Assembly: GCA_002395775.1 (NCBI GenBank)
Contig: DGUV01000095.1
Span: 1 to 32,949 of the forward strand
Direction: 5' to 3'
DNA from: Prevotellaceae bacterium UBA4301
GTDB lineage: Bacteria > Bacteroidota > Bacteroidia > Bacteroidales > Bacteroidaceae
Length of the DNA stretch: 32,949 bases
How positions within the stretch are numbered: position 1 is the stretch's first letter; each line of letters begins with the position of its first letter. A model generated the notes under the pieces. The model saw nothing but the letters and a program-made list of their open reading frames with translations. It was not told where the DNA came from and did not search any database. Below, piece after piece: positions 9,187 through 16,543 of this stretch. The translations under genes were made by a program, and so were the position numbers.

Positions 9187-9921
9187 TCATGATTTCGTTT
9201 CCAGCCCCGAGAGGATGGCTTCGCGGGAGAGCTCCATGGCGTTCTTGATGTTCTCGGGCCCTTTGCCAATGGGAGGGATGGGCTTGTGAATGGTCATCGT
9301 GAGGCGATGCCAGAAGACGAAGTTGACGGGGCCGCGACGACGCGAGAGCACCTCGTAGGGCCCATTGAGCGTGATGGGAACGACGGGCAGTTGCAGTTCG
9401 TCGGCCAGCTGGTAGGCTCCGCGGAAGAAGGGACCCATCTGGCCCGTGAGCGTGCGCTCGCCTTCGGGGAAGACCACGAGCGACGTGCCTCCCTGCAGCA
9501 CCTGACGGGCGCGGTCGTGGGTCTGTTGCAGGGCTTTGGGGCCTCGCTTATCGACAAAGATGTGGCCGGCGGCCTCGCAGGCCTTGCCGATGAGGGGCGC
9601 GTTGCGCAGTTCGCTCTTCATCATCCACTTGAAGTTGCGGCCCAGATAGCCATAGATAAGGAAGATGTCGAAGGCTCCCTGATGGTTGGCCACAAAGACG
9701 TAGGAAGTCTTGTGGTCGATGTTCTCGTGTCCCTCCGTATGGACGGGGAGCAGAAGGATGCGCATGAACCATCGGGCCCACACATGACCTGGCCAGTAGC
9801 CCCAGAAGTGGGCCGAACCGATGGTGGAGCCAATGATGGTGACGAGCCCCGTGATGATGGTGGTGACAATCAGCAGTGGGGCTGCAATGATGAGTTGGTA
9901 GGTGCGATAGATGTATTTCAT
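9187..9921 (-). CDS. plsC: 1-acyl-sn-glycerol-3-phosphate acyltransferase
   Basis: A 244-residue membrane-associated acyltransferase that adds the second acyl chain to lysophosphatidate in phospholipid synthesis. An N-terminal hydrophobic segment (about 8-32) is followed by motif I 'NHQGAFD' (N79-D85, the catalytic NHx4D), a substrate-binding region around residue 125, and motif III 'FPEGERT' (151-157). The later 'VPITLNGPYE' (181-190) matches motif IV. Length and motif spacing are normal for PlsC. It is 23 bases after the methionine-synthase activation-domain gene and 37 bases before the metallopeptidase-like gene. Confidence 0.95.
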   Translation of the reverse strand: MKYIYRTYQLIIAAPLLIVTTIITGLVTIIGSTIGSAHFWGYWPGHVWARWFMRILLLPVHTEGHENIDHKTSYVFVANHQGAFDIFLIYGYLGRNFKWMMKSELRNAPLIGKACEAAGHIFVDKRGPKALQQTHDRARQVLQGGTSLVVFPEGERTLTGQMGPFFRGAYQLADELQLPVVPITLNGPYEVLSRRRGPVNFVFWHRLTMTIHKPIPPIGKGPENIKNAMELSREAILSGLETKS

Positions 9922-9944
9922 GATTCACGGGTTTCGATTCACAA

Positions 9945-10877
9945 CTATGTAAGGTTCGAGGCGAGGAAGGGGCGCATCCTGTCTTCGGACATTCCACGGC
10001 GGCGGGCATAGTCCTTGAGCTGGTCTTCGCCGATGTGCCCGACGGCAAAGTGCCGGGCCTGGGGGTGGCTGATGATGAGTCCGCTCGTCGAGGCGTGGGG
10101 GCGCATGGCCCCGCTCTCGGTAAGGCTGACGCCGATGCGCTTCATGCCTATCAGCTGGTCGATGAGGAAGTTGAGGCTTTGGTCGGGTAGGGAAGGATAA
10201 CCCACTGCAGGCCTGCGACCTACGTACTTTTCCTGAAACATCTGTTCAATGCTCAGCCCTTCGTCCTTGGCATATCCCCAAAGGCTCTTCCTCACCTCTT
10301 CGTGCATCCGCTCGGCAGTGGCCTCGGCCAGTCGGTCGGCCAGGGTCTGGGCCAGCATGCGATGGTAGTCGTCATGCCCCTTTGCCAAGTCCTCGTCCAC
10401 TGACGTGGCGAAGAGTCCGATGGTCCCTGTCTGGCCCGATTCGGCGGGGGGCAGGAAGTCGGCCCAGCAGAGACAGGTGTCTCCGTGCTGTTGGCGCAGC
10501 ATGGGCAATCTGATGTCCTCTGTCATTTGATATTTGCCATTTGCCATTTGACATTGCTTAATCAGAACATCTTCCCCCTCGGAGCAGGCTTCAAACAGGG
10601 CTACCAGGGCGTGGGCCTGCGACTTCCCGTCCGACTGGTGCAGCAGGGCCAGCGCATCGTCGTATAGTTTCATGGCCTCCTGGGCCTTGGGCCTCTCGTC
10701 GTCGGGGAACGATGCCAGCCACTGGGCGCGGCATGAGGTGCAGTCGTGAATCTGGGCCACGTTGCCATAGCGTGCGGGGAATCCCCACGCATTGAAGAAG
10801 TAAAGCCAGTTGATGTACGGCTCTACCTCGTGCAACTCATAGTGCAGAATCCAGTTCCTGACCGTTTCTCCTCTCAT
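9945..10877 (-). CDS. Free-standing methionine synthase (MetH) activation domain protein
   Basis: A 310-residue protein that aligns over most of its length with the C-terminal activation domain of cobalamin-dependent methionine synthase. That domain binds S-adenosylmethionine and reactivates oxidised cob(II)alamin. Clear landmarks in order are 'YINWLYFFNAWGFPARY', 'CWADFLPP', 'HDDYHRMLAQTLADRLAEA', 'RKSLWGYAKDE', 'GRRPAVGYPSLPDQ', 'GVSLTESGAMRPHASTSG' and 'HFAVGHIGEDQLKDYARRRGM'. The SAM-site RxxxGY is kept; the His of the usual 'GYPACPEH' is Gln here. No homocysteine, folate or B12 domains are attached, so it should act in trans on a MetH encoded elsewhere. Its start overlaps the stop of the upstream gene by 4 bases (ATGA type). 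Confidence 0.9.
   Translation of the reverse strand: MRGETVRNWILHYELHEVEPYINWLYFFNAWGFPARYGNVAQIHDCTSCRAQWLASFPDDERPKAQEAMKLYDDALALLHQSDGKSQAHALVALFEACSEGEDVLIKQCQMANGKYQMTEDIRLPMLRQQHGDTCLCWADFLPPAESGQTGTIGLFATSVDEDLAKGHDDYHRMLAQTLADRLAEATAERMHEEVRKSLWGYAKDEGLSIEQMFQEKYVGRRPAVGYPSLPDQSLNFLIDQLIGMKRIGVSLTESGAMRPHASTSGLIISHPQARHFAVGHIGEDQLKDYARRRGMSEDRMRPFLASNLT
10524..10556. repeat. Seven-base tandem minisatellite inside the MetH activation-domain gene
   Basis: On the plus strand the units read CATTTGA, TATTTGC, CATTTGC, CATTTGA, CATTG. The array encodes the segment 'CQMANGKYQM', which looks like an insertion relative to the E. coli MetH activation domain, between 'EDVLI' and 'LRQQ'. Since 7 is not a multiple of 3, any gain or loss of a unit would break the frame. 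Confidence 0.7.
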
Positions 10878-11401
10878 ATCTCACTCATGTGGTACCCCAT
10901 GCGGCGCAGCCATGTGGCCATCCCCATGAGGTAGAGCTGGTGCAGACAGGCCACATAGGCACGGAAGGCCTCCGGCGTGCCGGGCTCGATGGGTTGGTGG
11001 CGCAGGAAACTGAGCACATGGGCGGCTGTGTCGCTCGTCAGTTTGTCCAGTTCCGAGGCTTCGTCGCCATTCAGCCCGAGCACCTCCTCGCGGATGTATT
11101 CGTCCATTTCGTCATAGCCTCGCTGGTCGCGAAGGTAGGCATACAGGTCGTCCATCTGGGCATAGTGGAGCCAGTCGCGGTCCCACATCCTTGCAAGGGC
11201 CATGCCGATGTACATCATCCAGCCCAGTGAGGCCATGGGGTAGTGTTGGAATTCGCGCACCCCGTCGGGCAGATAGGCTTGTGCAATGGTTTCCCACCGC
11301 TCCTCCACATCGGGACATTCCGGCAGCCGCTTGTCCACGGCACCTCGCCTCGTCAGGTATTCGTGCACGTCCTTGTGCAGCCACTCTTCAAATCGTTCCA
11401 T
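10874..11401 (-). CDS. Conserved hypothetical protein, helical, 175 residues
   Basis: I do not recognise the family. The protein is acidic and largely helical, with many Trp, Tyr and Met ('HYPMASLGWMMYIGMALARMWD') and no signal peptide in the chosen form. An in-frame ATG at 11464 would add 21 hydrophobic residues. However, the promoter core TATCTTTG (11431-11438) lies inside that extension and transcription should begin near 11424, so the ATG at 11401 is the better start. It is the first gene of a seven-gene leftward run and overlaps the MetH activation-domain gene by 4 bases, which suggests translational coupling. A role linked to cobalamin-dependent methionine synthesis is possible only by context. 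Confidence 0.8.
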   Translation of the reverse strand: MERFEEWLHKDVHEYLTRRGAVDKRLPECPDVEERWETIAQAYLPDGVREFQHYPMASLGWMMYIGMALARMWDRDWLHYAQMDDLYAYLRDQRGYDEMDEYIREEVLGLNGDEASELDKLTSDTAAHVLSFLRHQPIEPGTPEAFRAYVACLHQLYLMGMATWLRRMGYHMSEI

Positions 11402-11430
11402 GCGGGCAATGTTCTTGTTTATTGTGCCCA

Positions 11431-11460
11431 CAAAGATAAGTAAAATAATCAAGAAGCCAA
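11431..11460 (-). promoter_or_regulatory. Bacteroidota promoter for the seven-gene leftward run
   Basis: Minus strand: TTGG at 11460-11457, 18-base spacer, then TATCTTTG at 11438-11431. The expected start point is near 11424, leaving a leader of about 23 bases before the ATG at 11401. Confidence 0.75.
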
Positions 11461-11584
11461 GCATGAGGGAGCAGATTTCTTATCATTCCGCCTCCCTGCC
11501 TTCTCGTTGCAGACAGGCGGATGCCTAAAAGAATTCGCGCCATCACCTGTTTGACCATCCCCATACAATATGGTCTATCTTTAA

Positions 11585-11684
11585 TTGAACCATGGTGCGA
11601 AGACGTTTGAACCATGGTCTGATTCATGTCGAACCATGGTCCGTTTGCCATCGAACCATGGTGCGTCTTTGCTTGAACCATAGA
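11585..11684. repeat. Operator-like direct repeat array, five units of exactly 22 bases
   Basis: The core GAACCATGGT starts at 11587, 11609, 11631 and 11653, with a decayed fifth copy (GAACCATAG) at 11675; spacing is exactly 22 bases each time. A weaker sixth unit (…ATATGGT) is in phase at 11563. The rest of each unit varies freely. The core contains the palindrome CCATGG and is nearly a 12-base palindrome (GAACCATGGTTC). The array lies in the 394-base divergent intergenic region, 37 bases upstream of the -33 box of the HU-like gene and over 120 bases from the leftward promoter. The same intergenic region has one more inverted repeat, CCGCCT (11488-11493) with AGGCGG (11515-11520). Confidence 0.85.
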
Positions 11685-11720
11685 ATTTTGATAAGATGAC
11701 ACTATTATCTGGACAAAAAC

Positions 11721-11751
11721 TTGCAGGTGTTGGGAGGAAATGTTAACTTTG
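11721..11751 (+). promoter_or_regulatory. Promoter of the HU-like gene
   Basis: TTGC at 11721-11724, 19-base spacer, TAACTTTG at 11744-11751. The expected start is near 11758, leaving a leader of about 38 bases. The same TTGC-19-TAACTTTG layout recurs in both MITE-like elements near 25 kb. Confidence 0.8.
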
Positions 11752-11795
11752 TGTCCGACAGATTGCTTAGTAAAACCCATAAAAGAACTACTACT

Positions 11796-12251
11796 ATGGC
11801 CATACCTTACAGCCTCTTGCCCATCACGACAAACCCAAGAGACAAGAATGCGAAACGGCTTATCTATGCCAAGGCACAGCGGACGCAGACGCTGACCACG
11901 CGTGACGTTGCCCGCCATCTGGCGCAGCACAATTCGGTTTTCTCCGAGGGAACCATCATCGGACTGCTGCAGGATGCGCAGCACTGCATTGCTGAATTCT
12001 TGCGTCAGGGCGCAAGGGTGGACCTGGACGACCTGGGTGCCTTCTACACGACACTGACGAGCGAGGGCGCCGAGAGCGCAGAGCAGTTTTCGAGAGCCAA
12101 TGTCAAACACATCAACCTGCGCTGGAAACCCTCGAAGCGCATGGACCAGCACATGCAGACAGCCCCGCTGAAACTGGTGGCCAACCGCCAGGGACAGCGT
12201 AAAGCGCTGAAGACGATGGAGAAGCAGGCCAGTGAGGAAGCGGGAAATTAG
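11796..12251 (+). CDS. HU-family DNA-binding protein (Bacteroidetes histone-like type)
   Basis: A 151-residue protein of the Bacteroidetes HU-related family. 'IPYSLLPITTNPRDKNAKRLIYAKAQ' opens the domain in the way typical of this group, 'SEGTIIGLLQDAQHCIAEFLRQG' is the dimerisation helix pair, and 'VDLDDLGAFYTTLTSEGAES' (75-94) corresponds to the strand and turn leading into the DNA-binding arm. A basic C-terminal tail (111-143, many Lys/Arg) extends beyond the core. The ATG at 11796 was chosen because a TTG start further up would fall on the promoter -33 box. It may bend or coat DNA as a nucleoid protein. The repeat array upstream of its promoter suggests regulation, possibly by itself. Confidence 0.9.
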   Translation: MAIPYSLLPITTNPRDKNAKRLIYAKAQRTQTLTTRDVARHLAQHNSVFSEGTIIGLLQDAQHCIAEFLRQGARVDLDDLGAFYTTLTSEGAESAEQFSRANVKHINLRWKPSKRMDQHMQTAPLKLVANRQGQRKALKTMEKQASEEAGN

Positions 12252-12259
12252 TGTCAGGA

Positions 12260-13576
12260 TCAGGCGAGGTCTCCGAAGGTCAGAGCTTCGCCTCTGAGGG
12301 TGTCGTCGATGTGACCACGGTCGAAGGCCAGCCGTCCGTTGACGAAGGTCTGCCAGACGCGCCAGTGGAACTCGTGGCCTTCCAGGGGGCTCCAGCCGCA
12401 CTTGCTCAGGATGTCGGACCTTTGCAGGGTCCAGGCGTCGGGTTTCACCAGAACAAGGTCGGCCTTGTAGCCTGGGCGTAGGAAACCCCTGTCTTGGATG
12501 CCGAACAGGCTTGCGGGTTGGTGGCACATGGCATCGACCATGCGCTGGAGGGTGAGCACACCCTTGTCCACCAGTCCGAGCATGCTCACGAGAGAGAACT
12601 GCACCATGGGCATGCCCGAAGCTGCCCGGGCGCATCCGCCTTGCTTTTCGGCAGGGAGGTGCGGCGCGTGGTCGGTGCCTATAGTCAGCAGGCGTCCGTC
12701 TCTGAGTGCCTGCCTGAGTGCCTGACGGTCGGAAAGGGTCTTGATGGCGGGGTTGCATTTGATGCGCGTGCCCAGTCGGGCATAGTCCTCCTCAGAAAAA
12801 AGCAGGTGGGGGAGGCAAACTTCCCCTGTGATGTTCTCCCCGTTCAGCAGTTCCAGTTCGCGGGCCGTGGTTATGTGGGCTATGTGGAGGCGGGCTCCTG
12901 TCTCGCGGGCCAGTTGTGCTGCCAGGGAGGACGAACGATAGCAGGCTTCTTCGTCACGAATCCAGGGATGATGCTCCACCGAGGGGTCTTCGCTCCACCG
13001 CTGCTTGGCCTCGGCCATGCGCTCGTTGATGCGCTGCGTGTCCTCGCAGTGTGTCACGATGGGGCGCTTGTGTGCTGCCGCAAACTGGAATATGGCTTTC
13101 AGGGCTTCGCGCTTGTCCACGAGCATGTTTCCCGTGGAGGAGCCCATGAACAGCTTGATGGGGGCGGGCACGTCGGCTATGCCGTCGTTCGTGGCCCCGA
13201 TGTAGCAGGAGTAGTTGACACGGCTCTCGTCCAGTCCCTTCTGCATGCGTTCCTCCCATCGTTCCGAGGTGATGGTGGGCGGGTTCACGTTGGGCATGTC
13301 TATGACCGAGGTGACGCCTCCGGCCAGTGCAGCACGGCTTTCGTGGCAGATGTCAGCCTTGTGGGTCATCCCCGGCTCGCGGAAGTGGACGTGAGTGTCG
13401 ATGATGCCGGGCAGGAGCAACGAGCCGTCGGCATCCACAACCTTCCACCCTGCCCCCGAGGGGAGGGGAGAAGAGGTTTCACAAATCTCCTTGATGAGGT
13501 TGTTCTCAATGAGCAGGCTTCCCCGGAACAGGCGTCCCTCATTGACAATCGTTGCGTTCTGGATGAGGGTGTGCAT
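12260..13576 (-). CDS. pyrC: Dihydroorotase
   Basis: A 438-residue cytosolic amidohydrolase catalysing ring closure of carbamoyl aspartate to dihydroorotate in pyrimidine synthesis. Zinc and catalytic residues are in place: 'DTHVHFREPG' (H62, H64), the carboxylated lysine in 'APIKLFMGS' (K141), 'VTHCEDT' (H176), 'HIAHITT' (H231/H234) and 'GTDHAPH' (D302). This is the class I (AllB/PyrC-like) form. Residues 33-44 ('ETSSPLPSGAGW') look like a short insertion encoded by a C/G-rich palindromic-type sequence. The start at 13576 lies one base from the stop of the glycosyltransferase, so the two are translationally linked; a longer in-frame start would lie inside that gene. Confidence 0.95.
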   Translation of the reverse strand: MHTLIQNATIVNEGRLFRGSLLIENNLIKEICETSSPLPSGAGWKVVDADGSLLLPGIIDTHVHFREPGMTHKADICHESRAALAGGVTSVIDMPNVNPPTITSERWEERMQKGLDESRVNYSCYIGATNDGIADVPAPIKLFMGSSTGNMLVDKREALKAIFQFAAAHKRPIVTHCEDTQRINERMAEAKQRWSEDPSVEHHPWIRDEEACYRSSSLAAQLARETGARLHIAHITTARELELLNGENITGEVCLPHLLFSEEDYARLGTRIKCNPAIKTLSDRQALRQALRDGRLLTIGTDHAPHLPAEKQGGCARAASGMPMVQFSLVSMLGLVDKGVLTLQRMVDAMCHQPASLFGIQDRGFLRPGYKADLVLVKPDAWTLQRSDILSKCGWSPLEGHEFHWRVWQTFVNGRLAFDRGHIDDTLRGEALTFGDLA

Positions 13577-13577
13577 G

Positions 13578-14342
13578 CTATTTCTCTCCTCCTTGGGAGG
13601 GGATGGCTTTCGGGTATTTCCTGAACCATCCGTCCCAGCGCAGGCGCATGACACCAAACAGGGCTTCGGAGAAGATGCCGCCCGACATCTTGCTGGTGCC
13701 CAGTTCACGGTTGACAAAGACGACGGGCACCTCCTTGATTCTGAAACCACACTTGTGGGCGGTGAACTTCATCTCTATCTGGAAGGCATAGCCCTTGAAG
13801 CGAATCTTGTCCAGTTCCAGGGTCTCGAGCACCTGGCGGCGGTAGCAGACGAATCCTGCTGTGGTGTCGTGGATGTTGAGCCCCGTGATGAGGCGGACAT
13901 ACTTGGAGGCGAAGTAGGACATCAGCACGCGTCCCATGGGCCAGTTCACCACGTTGACTCCGGTCACGTACCGACTGCCTATGGTCACGTCGAAACCTTC
14001 GTCCCTGCAGGCTGCAAGCAGGCGGGGCAGGTCGCTGGGAGCGTGGCTGAAGTCGGCGTCCATCTCAAATACATAGTCATACCCGTGCTCGATGGCCCAC
14101 TTGAAGCCTCGGATGTAGGCCGTGCCAAGGCCCAGTTTCCCGCTGCGCTCTACGATGAATAGCCGCCCGGCCAGTTCATCGGCCATGAGGCCCTTAACGA
14201 TGTCGGCAGTGCCATCGGGCGAGCCGTCGTCAATGACCAGCACGTGGAAGCCTTCCTCGAGGGCGGTGACGGCGCGTATGATGTTTTCGATGTTTTCCCT
14301 TTCGTTGTATGTGGGGATGATGACGATGGAACGTGTCTGCAT
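13578..14342 (-). CDS. Family 2 glycosyltransferase, polyprenol-phosphate mannose synthase (DPM1)-like
   Basis: A 254-residue GT-A enzyme without transmembrane helices. 'VIIPTYNERENIENII' (7-22) opens the nucleotide-binding fold, followed by 'VIDDGSPDGT', 'SGKLGLGTAYIRGFKWA', the metal-binding 'EMDADFSHAP' (DXD) and 'GSRYVTGVNVVNWP'. The pattern matches dolichol/polyprenol-phosphate mannosyltransferases, which charge a lipid carrier with a sugar for periplasmic glycan or protein glycosylation. The exact donor sugar is not certain. The last residues ('AIPSQGGEK') are encoded by a G-rich stretch resembling one inside pyrC. It sits between the AraC regulator (12 bases upstream) and pyrC (1 base downstream). 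Confidence 0.92.
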   Translation of the reverse strand: MQTRSIVIIPTYNERENIENIIRAVTALEEGFHVLVIDDGSPDGTADIVKGLMADELAGRLFIVERSGKLGLGTAYIRGFKWAIEHGYDYVFEMDADFSHAPSDLPRLLAACRDEGFDVTIGSRYVTGVNVVNWPMGRVLMSYFASKYVRLITGLNIHDTTAGFVCYRRQVLETLELDKIRFKGYAFQIEMKFTAHKCGFRIKEVPVVFVNRELGTSKMSGGIFSEALFGVMRLRWDGWFRKYPKAIPSQGGEK

Positions 14343-14354
14343 GGGGATTGGTGT

Positions 14355-15218
14355 TTATTTCTTTCTATAGCCGCTTGGTGTGATGCCGGTGTGCTGCTTG
14401 AAGTAGCGGCTAAACGAGGATTGTTCGGGGAAACCCAGTGCCTCGCTCACTTGCTGTATGGAGAGGTCGCGCTGTTTGAGCAGCGAGCGTCCCTTGACAA
14501 TGAGGAACTTGGCAATCCAGTCCGTGGCGCTTGTGCCCGTCTCGTTCTTGATGACGTTGGCAAAGTACTTGGGCGAGAGGTTCATGAGATTGGCGTAATA
14601 CTTCACTTCATGCGAGTCCTGGTAGTGCTCCACAACGGCATCGTAGAACTTGTAGAAGAGTTTTTCGCCGCTGGAAGTCCCTGTCTTTGGGGTCTTGCCC
14701 TCGAAACGATAGAAGTCAAGCATTTGTGCAAAGACCTCAATGGCCGTAATGAGAGCTTCCTTGCCCTGCTGGCCGGGGATTTTGCTGATGGCTTTGATGG
14801 TTTCGATGATGTGGACAATGCCTTCATACTGCTCGTCGGTGAGGTGGAAGTGGGGCTTCTTCAAGTACTCCAGCTTGTACTTGCGGATGCTTCTGTGCTG
14901 GATTTCCTCATAAAAGTCCCGGGAGATGACCACCAGCGTAGCGCGGTAGTCATGCGACGACTCTCTGGCCATGATGATGTGATCGGGGTAGATGACTGAC
15001 ACCTCGCGGGCATTGAACTCGATGTTCTGCATGTCATACTCGCCACGCACATAGCCTTCGTGGTTGAGTGCCACGATGACGTACTTCTGAATCAGGTTTT
15101 CGTTGTAGGCGGGCATCTGGGTGACGTTGTCGAGGACCACGAGGCCTTTCTCCTTGAGCTGCCTCTTTTGTTGGTCAACGGGATGCAGATGGGCTTGCAA
15201 TGAAGTTTTCTCTTTCAT
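14355..15218 (-). CDS. AraC-family transcriptional regulator
   Basis: A 287-residue regulator with an N-terminal cupin-like sensing domain ('VIYPDHIIMARESS') and a C-terminal double helix-turn-helix. The signature is 'VSEALGFPEQSSFSRYFKQHTGITPSGYRKK' in two pieces, the first helix pair being 'YYANLMNLSPKYFANVIK'. An in-frame ATG at 15248 is upstream of the -7 box, so the ATG at 15218 is preferred. The downstream GT2 and pyrC genes follow within 12 and 1 bases, so all three probably share its promoter. The ligand is unknown. Confidence 0.92.
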   Translation of the reverse strand: MKEKTSLQAHLHPVDQQKRQLKEKGLVVLDNVTQMPAYNENLIQKYVIVALNHEGYVRGEYDMQNIEFNAREVSVIYPDHIIMARESSHDYRATLVVISRDFYEEIQHRSIRKYKLEYLKKPHFHLTDEQYEGIVHIIETIKAISKIPGQQGKEALITAIEVFAQMLDFYRFEGKTPKTGTSSGEKLFYKFYDAVVEHYQDSHEVKYYANLMNLSPKYFANVIKNETGTSATDWIAKFLIVKGRSLLKQRDLSIQQVSEALGFPEQSSFSRYFKQHTGITPSGYRKK

Positions 15219-15236
15219 GATGTTAAATTTAGGCTG

Positions 15237-15267
15237 CAAATATAGCAAAAAAGCGCGAACCTACAAA
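15237..15267 (-). promoter_or_regulatory. Promoter of the AraC-GT2-pyrC operon
   Basis: Minus strand: TTTG at 15267-15264, 19-base spacer, TATATTTG at 15244-15237. This is an excellent match, with the ATG 18 bases beyond the -7 box. The rest of the spacer up to 15366 is pyrimidine-rich with no other visible signal. Confidence 0.85.
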
Positions 15268-15366
15268 ACATTTGGCGACTTTTGGTTAAAAGATGCGACT
15301 TTTCTCCCTCTTTTCCTGCCCTTTTCCCCCTTGCATATTGCTCTTTTCCCCTTGACTTTCTGTTAC

Positions 15367-16413
15367 TTACAAGCTTACCTCGCCGGCCAGCGGGGTGGTC
15401 ATCAGTTTGCGCACCTGGTCCACCGTCAGCCCTTGTCCCAGCAGGAACATCAGTTTCGTCACGGCGCACTCCACCGTCATGTCCCCTCCGCTCACTACGC
15501 CGGCCCTTAGCAACTGGTTGCCAGTGGCGTAAAGTCCCATCTCCACAGCTCCTGCATCGCACTGCGTGACGTTCACCACCACCTTGCCTCCTTGCGTGGC
15601 CCCCTCGATGGCACTGAGCAGCCAGGGCTGCTGGGGAGCGTTGCCTGAGCCATAGGTGCGCAGCACTATGCCTCGCACGTCGGGCATGCCCAGAACATGT
15701 TCCACGATGGCCGGCCTGATGCCTGGAAACAGCGTGATGGCAATGACGGAGTTGTCCAGTTTCGTGCGTGGGGCGAAGGTCGCTTTCGGCCCGCGTCGCA
15801 GCAGGTCCCTGCGGTTCCAGTCCACATTGATGCCCACGGTGGCCAGCGGCGGCAGGTTGTAGGAGCGGAAGGCATCGAAGCGTTCAGCGCTGGCCTTTGT
15901 TGAGCGGTTGCCGCGCAACAGCGTGCTGCCGAAATAGACACACACTTCCCTTGCCATGGGCCCTCCGTCGGTGGGGTCTTGTGCAGCCGCCAGCTCTATG
16001 GCACCAATCAGGTTCTCCTTGCCGTCGGTCCGGAGCACTCCTATGGGTAGCTGGCTCCCGGTCAGCACCACGGGCTTGTCCAGCCCCTCGAGCATAAAGC
16101 TCAGTGCCGATGCCGTGTAGGCCATGGTGTCGGTGCCGTGGAGGATGACGAATCCGTCTTCCTTGTCGTGGTTCTCGCTGATGATGTCTGCCAACCTTGC
16201 CCAATGGGCAGGGCTGATATTTGCTGAGTCGATGGGAGGGCGGAACTGATGGACGTGCAGTTCGTAGTCCAGTTCCCCCAGTTCTGGAACGTGGTGCTGC
16301 AGGTTCTCAAAGTCCAAGGGCTCCAAGGCCCCAGTCTGGGTGTTCTTCATCATGCCTATGGTTCCGCCCGTGTAGATGAGCATCACGCGGCGGCGCGTCG
16401 GTTTTTGTTCCAT
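15367..16413 (-). CDS. ansA: Type I L-asparaginase (cytosolic)
   Basis: A 348-residue enzyme hydrolysing L-asparagine to aspartate and ammonia. The first active-site motif 'YTGGTIGMMKN' has T15 as the expected nucleophile. The second, 'ILHGTDTMAYTASALSF', holds T94 and D95. No signal peptide is present, and length and motifs fit the low-affinity cytosolic type I group (E. coli AnsA). It is transcribed alone from its own promoter; no terminator was recognised downstream. Confidence 0.95.
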   Translation of the reverse strand: MEQKPTRRRVMLIYTGGTIGMMKNTQTGALEPLDFENLQHHVPELGELDYELHVHQFRPPIDSANISPAHWARLADIISENHDKEDGFVILHGTDTMAYTASALSFMLEGLDKPVVLTGSQLPIGVLRTDGKENLIGAIELAAAQDPTDGGPMAREVCVYFGSTLLRGNRSTKASAERFDAFRSYNLPPLATVGINVDWNRRDLLRRGPKATFAPRTKLDNSVIAITLFPGIRPAIVEHVLGMPDVRGIVLRTYGSGNAPQQPWLLSAIEGATQGGKVVVNVTQCDAGAVEMGLYATGNQLLRAGVVSGGDMTVECAVTKLMFLLGQGLTVDQVRKLMTTPLAGEVSL

Positions 16414-16446
16414 TCTTTTGGGGATAGGTTAGTGTTTCGTTGGCCA

Positions 16447-16477
16447 CAAAGATACGAATAAGCGGGGACAGGACAAA
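16447..16477 (-). promoter_or_regulatory. Promoter of ansA
   Basis: Minus strand: TTTG at 16477-16474, 19-base spacer, TATCTTTG at 16454-16447. The 19 bases 16447-16465 are identical to 31510-31528, the ffh promoter. Confidence 0.85.
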
Positions 16478-16543
16478 ATAAACCATTTATTTTTTATCTC
16501 GAACCTGAGTATCTGGGGACGGCTTCCTTGGGGGCAGGCATGG

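Noticed and set aside
9150..9269. An upstream start extending the HEIGH protein by 40 residues
   Set aside because: It overlaps plsC and would bury the signal peptide.
11563..11694. CRISPR-like array
   Set aside because: The repeated core is only about 12 bases and the spacers about 10, far shorter than any CRISPR, and no cas gene is near.
11388..12758. A 456-codon minus-strand frame across the HU-like gene and the 22-base array
   Set aside because: It overlaps two firm genes and two promoters, and the 22-base repeat is not a multiple of three, so it would not give a repeat protein.
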